Assembly: GCA_040754075.1 (NCBI GenBank)
Contig: JBFMDH010000027.1
Location: forward strand, 42,649-106,648
DNA from: Acidobacteriota bacterium
GTDB lineage: Bacteria > Acidobacteriota > Blastocatellia > UBA7656
Length of the DNA stretch: 64,000 nucleotides
Direction: 5' to 3'
Shown here: positions 18,195-27,121 of the stretch, in pieces
Layout of the letters: the number at the start of each line of letters is the position of its first letter
Position numbering within the stretch: the first letter of the stretch is position 1
Translations under genes and position numbers: made by a program
Notes under the pieces: model-generated
The model's input: the letters and a program-made list of their open reading frames with translations, nothing else
The model's database searches: none
What the model was told of the DNA's origin: nothing

Positions 18195-18212
18195 GCGGAT
18201 GAAGCGGATGAG
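18195..18212. repeat. nonamer repeat fragment (GCGGATGAA type)
   Basis: Two 9-nt units, GCGGATGAA and GCGGATGAG. Read on the minus strand, ATCCGCTTCATCC also occurs near 37805. The rest of the gap 18093-18345 shows no gene. Confidence 0.45.
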
Positions 18213-18345
18213 GTTCGTTGTTCTGAGTTACTATGGTAAGCGAATTCACAACCAAATCGGCAATCCGCAATTGCCAGGTGCTTGACGCTTGCTTTGCGCG
18301 TTTGCTCTAATCGAATTCTCTAATTTTTTCAGAAAGACCGGCAGT

Positions 18346-19563
18346 ATGAATAAAGAAGAATTGATTTATGATTGGAATCGCGTCGGCAGCGACCTACAGA
18401 TCAACCGGCGTGTGCAGTTTGACGATGAAACCTTGCGCGACGGGCTGCAATCGCCCTCGGTGATTGACCCGCCGATTGAGAAAAAAATCGAACTCTTGCA
18501 TTTGATGGATTCGCTGGGCATCGATTCGGCGGACATTGGACTGCCGGGCGCAGGTCCGCGCGTGGTTTCGGATGTCACCCGGCTCGCTAAAGAGATTGTC
18601 GATTGCAAACTCGATATTCAACCCAATTGCGCGGCGCGCACGGTGATTGCAGACATTCAACCCATCGTCGATATTTCGCAAAAAGTCGGTATGCCGATTG
18701 AAGCGGGAATGTTTATCGGTTCGAGTTTCATCCGCCAGTACGCTGAAGATTGGTCTCTGGAGCGGATGCTCACGCACACCGAAGAGGCGGTGAAATTCGC
18801 AACTTCGCACGGGCTTCCGGTGATGTATGTAACCGAAGACACCACGCGCGCCCATCCCGATACGATTCGCGCGTTGTACACCACGGCGATTGAAGCCGGA
18901 GCCAGGCGCATTTGCGTTTGCGACACGGTCGGTCACGCGACGCCCGAAGGCACGCGCGCCCTCATTCAATTCATTAAATCCATCATTGCCGATACCGGCG
19001 AAGACATCAAAGTTGACTGGCACGGTCATCAAGACCGTGGACTTGGAGTGATTAATTCCATCGCCGCTTTTGAAGCCGGGGCAGACCGTGTGCACGGTTC
19101 GGCGCTTGGCGTCGGCGAGCGCGTCGGCAATACGCCGATGGATCAACTGCTGGTGAATTTTCAATTGCTCGGCTATATCGAACGCGACCTCTCGAATCTG
19201 ATGAAGTATTGCGAAACCGCAAGCGATGCTGTCGGCGTGCCGATTCCGATTAATTATCCTGTAGTCGGGCGCGATGCCTTTCGCACAGCGACCGGCGTTC
19301 ATGCGGCGGCGGTGATTAAGGCTTTCAAAAAAGGCGATGAATGGCTGGTGGATGCGGTCTATTCAGGCGTCCCTGCAAAGATGTTCGGGCGCGAACAAGT
19401 GATTGAAATCGGCCCCATGAGCGGCAAATCGAATGTCGTGTTCTGGCTTGAACGCAAGGGTATCGAACCGACCGAAGAGCGCGTTGAAAAAATTTTCAAT
19501 CATGCAAAGCAAGGCAACGCGACGCTCACCAATGAAGAAATCCTGAAGGTCATCGGATTGTAA
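18346..19563 (+). CDS. 2-isopropylmalate synthase/HMG-CoA lyase family enzyme
   Basis: DRE-TIM metallolyase of 405 aa that would condense an acyl-CoA with a 2-oxoacid (2-isopropylmalate, citramalate or homocitrate synthase type) or do the reverse lyase reaction. It has FDDETLRDGLQSP near the N-terminus and the metal-binding HGHQDRGLGV with GSALGVGERVGNTP. There is no LeuA dimer allosteric domain at the C-terminus, so leucine feedback is not expected. The start at ATG 18346 gives the conserved N-terminus; the frame extends 19 codons upstream from a TTG without support. The exact substrate cannot be assigned. Confidence 0.85.
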   Translation: MNKEELIYDWNRVGSDLQINRRVQFDDETLRDGLQSPSVIDPPIEKKIELLHLMDSLGIDSADIGLPGAGPRVVSDVTRLAKEIVDCKLDIQPNCAARTVIADIQPIVDISQKVGMPIEAGMFIGSSFIRQYAEDWSLERMLTHTEEAVKFATSHGLPVMYVTEDTTRAHPDTIRALYTTAIEAGARRICVCDTVGHATPEGTRALIQFIKSIIADTGEDIKVDWHGHQDRGLGVINSIAAFEAGADRVHGSALGVGERVGNTPMDQLLVNFQLLGYIERDLSNLMKYCETASDAVGVPIPINYPVVGRDAFRTATGVHAAAVIKAFKKGDEWLVDAVYSGVPAKMFGREQVIEIGPMSGKSNVVFWLERKGIEPTEERVEKIFNHAKQGNATLTNEEILKVIGL

Positions 19564-19614
19564 GTTGCCAAATTTGATGGCTCGAATACAACAGCGAATT
19601 TTATCTTTCAATTA

Positions 19615-20904
19615 ATGGGTAATCCTTTAAAATCAAAAGAGAATTTACATCGGAACTCGAAAACCGAAAATAAAATGACCCCGAATTACGCGACAAAACC
19701 AGGCACAATAACGGCGCAGAATTTAGTTTTTTATCCGCAGATGCAAGCGGCGTTTGCTTTCATAGACGACATGCACGATGAAGCCACCAGAGAGTTGATT
19801 CGCATCTGTGAAATTCCCGCGCCTCCCTTCAAAGAGGCTGTGAGAGCCGATTACATCCAGAACCGCTTTGCCGAAATCGGTCTCACAAACGTTCGCATCG
19901 ACCGCGAAGGCAACGTCATTGCCGAACGTCGTGGGCAGGCAAAAAGTCCCAGCCTGATGGTTTCGGCGCACCTCGATACAGTATTTCCCGAAGGCACGGA
20001 TGTGGCGGTTAAACGCGACGGGCGGAGGCTTTTTGCGCCCGGCATCAGCGATGACTCTTGCGGGGTGATGAGTCTGGTGATGCTGGCAAAGGCTTTGAAT
20101 ACCTGCGGCATTCAAACCGAAGGCACGATTTATTTTGTCGCCACTGTAGGCGAAGAAGGCGAAGGCGATTTGCGCGGTGTGCGCCATCTGTTTACCGAAG
20201 GCGAATTTCAAGCGGGCGTTGATGCCTTTGTCTCGCTTGATGGCCCGGGCGTTGAACGCATTACCAACCGCGCACTCGGTTCGCGGCGTTATCGTTTAAC
20301 TATCAACGGACCCGGCGGGCATTCGTGGGGCGATTTCGGGGTGGTTAATCCCGTACATGCGCTCGGACGCGCGATTGCGAAATTCTCCAGCTATACAGCG
20401 CCACTGGCGCCGCGCACCGCTTATAACGTCGGTATCATCGAAGGTGGCAATTCGGTCAACTCGATTCCCGAATCGGCGAGCATGACGGTCGATATGCGCT
20501 CGGTGTCGCGTGAAGAGATTGATAAATTGGAAGAGCATCTGCGTCGCATGGTTGACCTTGCGGTGCGTGAAGAGAATGCCCAACGCGCCATGAGCGGTAC
20601 GCAACTTTCTTACAATTTTGAACCGAAAGGCAATCGTCCGTCAGGCGAAACCGCTATCGATTCACGCATCGTGCAAACGGCGGTCGAATGTTCGCGCGCG
20701 CTTGGCATCGAACCGCGCCTCGACTGTTCTTCGACGGATTCCAACATCCCGATTTCGTTAGGCATTCCGGCAATCACCATCGGCGCGGGTGGGGTGTCGA
20801 GTAATTGTCACACTCTGGCGGAATGGTACGACCCCACGGGACGCGAATTGGGCTTGAAGCGATTGTTGTTACTCACGGTCGCACTCGCGGGACTCGCAAG
20901 CTAA
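19615..20904 (+). CDS. M20 family metallopeptidase
   Basis: Cytoplasmic zinc peptidase or amidohydrolase (429 aa) of the PepT/M20 group. Metal ligands are seen in VSAHLDTVFPEG, GISDDSCGV, VGEEGEGDLRG, SLDGPG and the C-terminal SNCHTLAEWYDP. The dimerisation domain begins at GGHSWGDFGVVNP. The first ATG lies 51 bp after the preceding gene and has no clear ribosome-binding site; MTPNYATKPG at 19675 is a possible alternative start. It probably removes amino acids from small peptides. Confidence 0.88.
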   Translation: MGNPLKSKENLHRNSKTENKMTPNYATKPGTITAQNLVFYPQMQAAFAFIDDMHDEATRELIRICEIPAPPFKEAVRADYIQNRFAEIGLTNVRIDREGNVIAERRGQAKSPSLMVSAHLDTVFPEGTDVAVKRDGRRLFAPGISDDSCGVMSLVMLAKALNTCGIQTEGTIYFVATVGEEGEGDLRGVRHLFTEGEFQAGVDAFVSLDGPGVERITNRALGSRRYRLTINGPGGHSWGDFGVVNPVHALGRAIAKFSSYTAPLAPRTAYNVGIIEGGNSVNSIPESASMTVDMRSVSREEIDKLEEHLRRMVDLAVREENAQRAMSGTQLSYNFEPKGNRPSGETAIDSRIVQTAVECSRALGIEPRLDCSSTDSNIPISLGIPAITIGAGGVSSNCHTLAEWYDPTGRELGLKRLLLLTVALAGLAS

Positions 20905-20918
20905 TCAAGCAAGGGAAA

Positions 20919-21554
20919 TTAAAACGTCGGCGGTTTGGTTGGCGTGGGTTCAGGCGGTTTAATCGGACTCGGTTGCGGCGTCGGTGGTTTGGTTTGACTT
21001 TGCGGGTTTTGATTGGATTGAGGCGTTTGAGAATTGGGAACGATAGCCGGGTTGACCGGCGGCGGTTGATTGGGGTTTCGCCAGCTGTTTAAAAAGGTTT
21101 CGATTTCCGAGCGAATTTCCAAGTAAGGTTTATCGGCTATCAAATTGTCTTTGCCGTGCCAGCCTCTGATGATTTCTTCATTGATGACAAACATGCCATA
21201 TTGAAAATTCTGGGTGCGATACAGACCGGCTTCGGAAACCAGAAAAACCAGAAGTTCCTGTCCCATGACATAAACATCATTGGCACAGGGCACATTCGAT
21301 TTTGCCAGCACGTTGATTTGCTGTAGTGATGAATCGCCTTCAATCACTTCCACAGGTTGCAAAATCGCCAGTTGATAGAACTGCCCGCGCAGGTTCGCTT
21401 TGCTGACTTTCAAGACTTTCACACGACCAATCCAGGTTGAGGTGCGCACCAGTTCATCAAAAGGCATGATGCGCAAACAGTTGCGCGATTGCGCCATTCC
21501 CACAATGGTCAGAACGAATGGCGCGATAATACAGATGAGCTTCTTCATGAGCAA
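20919..21554 (-). CDS. secreted protein of unknown function with Pro-rich tail
   Basis: 211 aa with a signal peptide (KKLICIIAPFVLTIVGMA). A globular middle part contains STWIGRVKVLKV, a beta-rich stretch and NDVYVMGQELLVFL. It ends in a 50-residue Pro/Gln/Asn/Thr tail. The middle part recalls small OB-like exported proteins, but I recognise no family. TTG at 21554 is 9 nt from an AGGAG site; ATG at 21548 is the alternative, 15 nt away. It is convergent with the M20 gene, 14 bp from its stop. Confidence 0.7.
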   Translation of the reverse strand: MLMKKLICIIAPFVLTIVGMAQSRNCLRIMPFDELVRTSTWIGRVKVLKVSKANLRGQFYQLAILQPVEVIEGDSSLQQINVLAKSNVPCANDVYVMGQELLVFLVSEAGLYRTQNFQYGMFVINEEIIRGWHGKDNLIADKPYLEIRSEIETFLNSWRNPNQPPPVNPAIVPNSQTPQSNQNPQSQTKPPTPQPSPIKPPEPTPTKPPTF

Positions 21555-21614
21555 AAAAATTATCTCCTCAGCAAATCACTAATGCTAACACACGCAATAT
21601 GCACGGGGAAGCGT

Positions 21615-23753
21615 TTAATCTTGGGGCGTTACTTCGTCAACGGCAAGCGAAGAAGAGTTACCTTTTTTTTTATAAAAATTTACTGCCCAAAAAACAATAA
21701 TAATTAAAGCAACAGCCAATAAAACTTTCAGCCCTTGGCGTTTGATTAAATTCCACGCTTCATCACCGAATTGAATCGCCAACCAGCCTTCAACCAAAAA
21801 GCGAATCGCCCGTCCGATGAAAATTGCCAGGATAAACCGTTCGATTTTCAATTTGAAAACGCCCGCCGAAAGAATGAACGGTTTGAACGGAAAAGGCGGC
21901 GGCAACATCGCCGGCAACATCACCGCCAGCATATCGTAACGACCGAGCATATTTTCGAGGCGTTCGCGCCGTTCAGGCTTGATGCGTTTCAACGCCACCA
22001 TCCCGGCGCGTCGCGCCATCAAATACAACATCGTGCAACCGAGAGTCGAACCCAAGGTTGCGGCAAGCGCATAAATCGGCATCTTTGCCGGGTCATTGGC
22101 GCTCAGAGCAATCATCACCAGGTCGGGACCGCTCGGCAACGGAATCAATGCCGAATCGAGAAGCGCGATAGCGAAAAGCCCGAATCCGCCAAACGCCATC
22201 AGCCATTCGCCGAGTTCAGCGAGTTTGCGACCCACTCCCCAAAAGGCAAAAGGCAAAAGGCTAAAGTTGATTGCGGATTGCGGATTGCGGATTGCGGATT
22301 GCAAATTCATATCTGAGAATTGCGGCTGTTCGTCCCGGTTTGCAATTTGAAGCCTCGTAGACTCTATTGTTTCTAATTGTCGATTATCTCTTGCTTGTGA
22401 ACTCTGAATCCTGAATCCTGAATCCTGAATCCTGCTGTTTGCCTTGTGCTTTTTGCTTTCCAAATCCAGCTCCGTGTGTGGGTAATAAAATTCGAGGATG
22501 TCCCGATAGCGACGACCTGCTTTTGCCTGCGCGATGGTTCCTGCGACGCATAATCCTACCTGAGAGCCGAAACCCCTGCCACGAAAAATGAAAGAATTTC
22601 CGCGACGCTCTATCCTAAACGTTGGACTGAGCACTCTGTTCCAACCAATTCTGCGCCCGATAGCCCGACGAAAAGCTTCTGTATTTAACAGCCAACTGCG
22701 CGAATGGTCTGTGATGCGCACCGATTCGACGATGTCACCTTGCGGGTGGTTGATGACGGCGAGTTCCGTCGATGGCGATAAGTTGAAATTGAGCGCCATA
22801 GAGAGCGCCGCAAGGGTTGGCGCGACTTCGGCTTGTCGTTGCCAGGTTTTATAAGGCGACGCGGCGCACCACTGACAGGAGATCGATACGTAAGCCTCAT
22901 TGCTTAGGGTCGCGCCGCCCCAGATGGTCGCAGGGGTTGCAGTATTTCCGCCGCAGGCGGCTGTGTAAAACGCTTCGATGACTTTGTGGTTAAAAGTCAA
23001 AACTTCGTTTACGGTTGATTCAACCGCGCCAGTGATGGTTGTTGAAACGCTTGAGGCGCGCAGGTCATCTTCGCCGCGATAGACCTGACAATGGGTGGTA
23101 TCGCAAAAATCAAAGCCTTCGTCGCGGTGGCGCGATTGATGGGAAATCGTGAATGAACGCGCAACGACGGCGAGGGTTTTCAACGCTTCAATTTCGCGAG
23201 TGGCGCTCATTTCACCGGCGATGACCGATGCCACATAAGCTTCGCGGTCTGTGGTTAAGGTGATGCGCAAACTGACGCGCGATTTCAGATTTTGCGCGGC
23301 GATAGATAAGTTGCCATTAACCACGCGATGAATTTTTCCGGGGATAGTTAATAAGAATTGCGTTTCATTCAACGGTTCGATGCGTGCTTGAATGGAATGG
23401 GTTGAAAGTTTTACTTTGCCTGAAGCATCAATAACCGCGATGTTCAATTGATGATTGACTTTGCGAATGCGCAAAACATCTCCCGGAAAAATCGGTGTGT
23501 CCTGGATACTGCCAATTTGTAAAAACGCTTTTGTGCCGGAGGCGAGGCGAACCTGCAATTGCGGTGTTGCAAATAAATCAAAGAGACCGACGCGAATGGT
23601 TTGAGTTTTATCCAGAGAGGTTTGTGCCTTTACTGCGATTGAAAAAAAAGTGAATAGACACAGGAAAACCAGGGTATAGCGCAATTGAATGTGCAATGTG
23701 TTGCGGGTGTTGAAATTTCGACGGAGCCATCTTTTTAGGGTTTGCAAAAACAT
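21615..23753 (-). CDS. SpoIID/LytB-domain protein fused to a DedA/VTT membrane domain
   Basis: About 712 aa. After a signal-anchor segment, residues about 50-440 form a SpoIID-type domain (VASVIAGEMSATREIEAL, ACGGNTATPATIWGG, ending GRRYRDILEFYYPHTEL), which in relatives cuts peptidoglycan glycan strands. A linker of about 75 residues encoded largely by heptamer arrays follows. The C-terminal part (about 525-705) is a DedA/VTT membrane domain with IPLPSGPDLVMIALS and LPAMLPPPFPFKPF, a family of lipid scramblase-like or flippase-like proteins. The two parts are normally separate genes. No frameshift is visible and the frame is open throughout. ATG at 23753 is preferred to a TTG at 23762; neither has a ribosome-binding site. 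Confidence 0.85.
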   Translation of the reverse strand: MFLQTLKRWLRRNFNTRNTLHIQLRYTLVFLCLFTFFSIAVKAQTSLDKTQTIRVGLFDLFATPQLQVRLASGTKAFLQIGSIQDTPIFPGDVLRIRKVNHQLNIAVIDASGKVKLSTHSIQARIEPLNETQFLLTIPGKIHRVVNGNLSIAAQNLKSRVSLRITLTTDREAYVASVIAGEMSATREIEALKTLAVVARSFTISHQSRHRDEGFDFCDTTHCQVYRGEDDLRASSVSTTITGAVESTVNEVLTFNHKVIEAFYTAACGGNTATPATIWGGATLSNEAYVSISCQWCAASPYKTWQRQAEVAPTLAALSMALNFNLSPSTELAVINHPQGDIVESVRITDHSRSWLLNTEAFRRAIGRRIGWNRVLSPTFRIERRGNSFIFRGRGFGSQVGLCVAGTIAQAKAGRRYRDILEFYYPHTELDLESKKHKANSRIQDSGFRIQSSQARDNRQLETIESTRLQIANRDEQPQFSDMNLQSAIRNPQSAINFSLLPFAFWGVGRKLAELGEWLMAFGGFGLFAIALLDSALIPLPSGPDLVMIALSANDPAKMPIYALAATLGSTLGCTMLYLMARRAGMVALKRIKPERRERLENMLGRYDMLAVMLPAMLPPPFPFKPFILSAGVFKLKIERFILAIFIGRAIRFLVEGWLAIQFGDEAWNLIKRQGLKVLLAVALIIIVFWAVNFYKKKGNSSSLAVDEVTPQD
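22241..22434. repeat. three heptamer arrays inside the SpoIID-DedA linker
   Basis: Three copies of AAAAGGC (22241-22261), almost five copies of GATTGCG (22269-22302) and four copies of CTGAATC (22404-22434), followed by GCTTTTTGC-like sequence near 22448-22457 that faces the AAAAGGC array. Twenty-one bases (three units) keep the reading frame, so the arrays translate as RIQDSGFRIQ- and AIRNPQSAI-like peptide. Confidence 0.9.
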
Positions 23754-23775
23754 TGCGTACAACTTTGGTGAATGA

Positions 23776-23810
23776 AAAAGCCCGGAAGTGCGAAGGCTTG
23801 CCGGGCTTTT
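23776..23810 (-). terminator. hairpin terminator of the AAA+ gene
   Basis: Ten-bp stem AAAAGCCCGG (23776-23785) with CCGGGCTTTT (23801-23810), loop 15 nt, just after the stop of the minus-strand ATPase gene. A/T tracts on both sides make it bidirectional. Confidence 0.8.
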
Positions 23811-23835
23811 AAGCGATTCAAAACAATCAAGCCAA

Positions 23836-25014
23836 TTATTTTTCGCTGGCAGTAAGCGGCGCGGTATTCAGTCCGCCGGAGGCTTCTGCGGCGATGGCTT
23901 GTTCGTCGGAGTTCTCTTCAAACATTTCCGGGTAGGAACTGCGATTGGTGTCGATGAGCGCGCCGCCTTCTTCTTTGGTAAAGACCAGCTTGCCCGATGA
24001 ACCATCATAATCAATCATCACGAGGTCGCCGGTCGCCACCTGTTTGGTCGCCACCAGATTTGAAATCGAATAGACCAGGAAGCGTTCAATGGCGCGTTTC
24101 AAATGGCGCGCGCCGTATTTGAAATCAATGCCTTCATCCAACAGAAACTGCTTGGCGGCTTCCGAGCAACTGAAGACAAATTTTTCGCCGGTCCCTTTCA
24201 TGATGCGGTTTTGCACTTGACGGAGTTCCAGTTCAAGAATCTGTTTTAGGTGATAATCCTTGAGGCTGCGGAAAACCACGACTTTATCAATGCGATTCAT
24301 AAACTCCGGCGAAAATTTGCGCTTCGCCGCTTCAAGCGCGGTGCGATAAATCTTCTGGTCAACCTCGTCTTCCATTAAAGCTTTGCCGCGCGCCGGCGCA
24401 AATCCAATTGACCCGGTAATCAGTTCGCTCATCTCTTTCGCGCCGAGATTGGAGGTCAGGCAGATTAAACAATTGGAAAAATCGACGCGACGATTATCGC
24501 CAAGCGTGAGCGTCGCTTTGTCGAGAATGCCCAGCAACAATTGCCACAAAGCGTCCGACGCTTTTTCGATTTCGTCAAACAGAATGAACGTGAGCTTGTC
24601 GGCATCCGTGTGATATTTGTCGAGGTTTTCCTGCGTCAACATCGGTGAGGTTTCGCGATGTCCGAGATAACCGGGCGGCGAGCCGATGAGTTTGGCAATT
24701 TCATGCGAATGTTGAAATTCGGCGCAATCGATTTTAACCACCGCATTGGAATCGCTAAACAACACCTCGGCGGCGGCTTCGACGACGCGGGTTTTACCTG
24801 AACCCGTGGGTCCCAAAAACAGCATGGTGCCGATGGGTCTGCCGGGATTTTGCATACCGGCCAGATAAATTTGATAAAGCCCTGAAATACGCCGCACGGC
24901 GCGTTCCTGTCCCACAATCATAGCGCCCAATTTATCCTCGAACTCTTGCGCGCGTTGACTCTTGAGGTCAGGATTCAGAGGTATTCTATTTGAATGGTTA
25001 TGACTTTTTTCCAC
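23836..25014 (-). CDS. stand-alone ClpB/ClpX-like AAA+ ATPase
   Basis: About 392 aa, containing one HSP100 second-domain (AAA_2) module and its C-terminal D2-small domain. Walker A is GPTGSGKT, Walker B ILFDEIEKA, sensor 1 LTSNLG, the arginine finger FSPEFMNRID and sensor 2 YGARHLKRAIERF. It lacks the ClpA/B N-domain, first ATPase module, middle coiled coil and the ClpX zinc finger. An IGF-type ClpP loop is not evident. I choose GTG at 25014 because GGGGAG (25023-25028) sits 8 nt before it; a TTG at 25074 is upstream. Likely an unfoldase or remodeller with unknown client. Confidence 0.85.
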   Translation of the reverse strand: MEKSHNHSNRIPLNPDLKSQRAQEFEDKLGAMIVGQERAVRRISGLYQIYLAGMQNPGRPIGTMLFLGPTGSGKTRVVEAAAEVLFSDSNAVVKIDCAEFQHSHEIAKLIGSPPGYLGHRETSPMLTQENLDKYHTDADKLTFILFDEIEKASDALWQLLLGILDKATLTLGDNRRVDFSNCLICLTSNLGAKEMSELITGSIGFAPARGKALMEDEVDQKIYRTALEAAKRKFSPEFMNRIDKVVVFRSLKDYHLKQILELELRQVQNRIMKGTGEKFVFSCSEAAKQFLLDEGIDFKYGARHLKRAIERFLVYSISNLVATKQVATGDLVMIDYDGSSGKLVFTKEEGGALIDTNRSSYPEMFEENSDEQAIAAEASGGLNTAPLTASEK

Positions 25015-25237
25015 TTCCGATACTCCCCAAAATCTAGTTAATGGAAAATTATCATTAAAAACGGTGGACGACAATTTCCATCAACTTAATGTTACTGAGA
25101 AAAAACCTATCGCAGTTCAACTAAACGCTGCTTGCAGGCAGTTTTAGGTTGTCAAAATAAAAACTAGACCCGGACTTGTGCGGCTTGAAAGGCACACACC
25201 GTTTTCCAATCAAACGGGGTTTTCTCTTTTGACGCAA

Positions 25238-25266
25238 CTTTTATGCGAATGTCTTGGTTTTGTCAA
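25238..25266 (-). promoter_or_regulatory. sigma70-type promoter of the AAA+ gene
   Basis: Minus-strand TTGACA (25261-25266), 17-bp spacer and TAAAAG (25238-25243). It leaves a leader of about 215 nt before the GTG start. The rest of the gap 25015-25350 holds nothing else I recognise. Confidence 0.5.
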
Positions 25267-25350
25267 GCTACATGCATTTTAAACCAATTTCGATAATTGC
25301 GTAACGGGAATTTTTTATCGCCTTTGAATGACTCGAAAGGCTTCAAAAAA

Positions 25351-26961
25351 TTATTCGCGTGACGCGGTTTTGCCGCTGCCATACAGGGCGCGTCCGGCGC
25401 TCAACTTCATCGGTTCGCCATTGTCAATAACCGCTTTGCCATTGACCAGCACATAACTGAAGCCCTCGGCATATTGATGCGGTTTATCGAATGTGGCGCG
25501 GTCGCCGACCTGTTTTTCATCAAATATCACCAGGTCTGCAGCCATGCCTTTACGCAACAATCCTCTGTCCCACAGCCTGAAGGTCGCCGCCGGAAGCGAG
25601 GTCATTTTTCTGATGGCATCTTCGAGGGTAATGATTTTTTTTTCGCGAACGTAGCGCCCCAGCACGCGGGCATTGTTGCCATAACCTCTGGGATGAGGCA
25701 CGCCGTTGCCCATTTTGATTACTCCGCTATCCGAAGCAATCATGGTATAGGGCTGCGCGATGATACGTTCAACATCAGGCTCAGCCATTTTGTGATAAAT
25801 CATTCCGGCAGACCCCGCGAGATACATTTCAATAATCTGTTCAGCCTCTTCCATCGCGCCGCTTTTGCCACGCGCCTGACGGATAATTTCAGAAATGCTT
25901 TTCCCTTCAAATGACGGATTGGGGCGGAAACCCGCGACGACGGCATATGACCAATCTTTAAAACCGCTCGCTTTTATCGCGTCAATCATTTCGCGTTTGA
26001 TTTTTTCGCGCATCGGCGGGTCAGTGAGCCGTTCTTTGGCTTTATCGCGTCCGCCTTCTAAAACCCAGGTTGGCAAAGCGGTATTCAAAGAAGTAGATGA
26101 TGCGGTGTAAACATACTGGTCAACCGTAACCTGTTGCCCTCTAGCGCGGGCGTCGGCAACCATCTGGCAAGTTGTGAGGCTTGCGCCCCAACGCTTCTTT
26201 GAAGAAACCTTGAAGTGGGAAATATCGACGGGCAAGTGTGCCTGTTCGCCAATCGTTAACGTTTCTTTGATGGAATCGAAAACCTGATTGCCTTCGTCGC
26301 GCATATGGGTGGCGTAAATGCCGCCATGTTTGGCGACCATTTTAGCCAGTTCGACGATTTCATCGGTTTTTGCATAAGTGCCCGGCACATAAATCAAACC
26401 GGTTGACATGCCGACCGCGCCATCGCGCATGGCTTGCTCGACAATCTCGCGCATGCGTTGCATTTCATCGGCTGACGGCGCGCGGGCTTCTTCCTTCATC
26501 ACTTCGCGGCGCACCGAACCATGTCCGATGAGCGTGGCAACATTGATAGAAATACCCTGCCGTTCCGCATCCGAGAGATATTTTCCGGCATCAACTGATG
26601 AGGAGCCGCAATTGCCGGTGACAATCGACGTTACCCCCATGCGTAAAAAATTATCGGCAGTCGGCGTGCCGCTTAAAGAGCCTTCGACGTGTGTGTGAAC
26701 ATCAATAAAACCGGGCGCCACGATTTGCCCGCGCGCGTCAATTACCCGGGCGGCGCGGCTGGCGTCGATTGCGCCAATGTCAGCGATGCGGTCGCCTTTG
26801 ATGGCAACTGCGCCGTAAAACCAGGGGTTGCCGGTTCCATCAATAATGCGTCCGTTGATAATCACCAAATCGAAATCCGGCGAAACCGCGCCCGTTGGGA
26901 AAATCGGCGTTAAGGTGACCAGCAACAGCGCAACAACGAGAGAGGAAAATTGTTTGAGCAA
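25351..26961 (-). CDS. exported N-acyl-D-amino-acid deacylase family amidohydrolase
   Basis: Metal-dependent amidohydrolase (about 536 aa) of the D-aminoacylase/dihydroorotase group, which hydrolyses N-acyl-D-amino acids or related amides. N-terminal beta-sandwich motif VIINGRIIDGTGNPW, metal site PGFIDVHTHVEG, catalytic TGNCGSS, ATHMRDEG, ISHFKVSSKKRWG and ASDSGVI are seen. A signal peptide (LVVALLLVTLTPIF) suggests periplasmic location. I start at TTG 26961, since AAGGAG lies 7 nt upstream (26969-26974); the frame extends to a GTG at 27009. Confidence 0.87.
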   Translation of the reverse strand: MLKQFSSLVVALLLVTLTPIFPTGAVSPDFDLVIINGRIIDGTGNPWFYGAVAIKGDRIADIGAIDASRAARVIDARGQIVAPGFIDVHTHVEGSLSGTPTADNFLRMGVTSIVTGNCGSSSVDAGKYLSDAERQGISINVATLIGHGSVRREVMKEEARAPSADEMQRMREIVEQAMRDGAVGMSTGLIYVPGTYAKTDEIVELAKMVAKHGGIYATHMRDEGNQVFDSIKETLTIGEQAHLPVDISHFKVSSKKRWGASLTTCQMVADARARGQQVTVDQYVYTASSTSLNTALPTWVLEGGRDKAKERLTDPPMREKIKREMIDAIKASGFKDWSYAVVAGFRPNPSFEGKSISEIIRQARGKSGAMEEAEQIIEMYLAGSAGMIYHKMAEPDVERIIAQPYTMIASDSGVIKMGNGVPHPRGYGNNARVLGRYVREKKIITLEDAIRKMTSLPAATFRLWDRGLLRKGMAADLVIFDEKQVGDRATFDKPHQYAEGFSYVLVNGKAVIDNGEPMKLSAGRALYGSGKTASRE

Positions 26962-27068
26962 GGTTATACTCCTTCGTCTCAGGGTTTTAAATGCCGAAGA
27001 GCATAACACAAGTGGCTTTTGATTATCAGCAGCGTATGCGCAAAGCCGTAAGGAAGCGGATGAAAGTA

Positions 27069-27096
27069 AAAAGGCGTGAAGTTAATCACGCCTTTT
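27069..27096 (-). terminator. hairpin terminator
   Basis: Perfect 11-bp stem AAAAGGCGTGA (27069-27079) with TCACGCCTTTT (27086-27096), loop 6 nt, downstream of the minus-strand beta-propeller gene that ends at 27122. Confidence 0.85.
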
Positions 27097-27121
27097 CAAA
27101 TGGTTGATTTTTATTTTCGCC

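Noticed and set aside
18394..19302. 302-codon minus-strand frame
   Set aside because: Lies wholly opposite the LeuA-type lyase gene, whose motifs are clear; a shadow of high-GC third positions.
22241..22434. CRISPR array
   Set aside because: Direct 7-nt tandem units without spacers; not repeat-spacer architecture.
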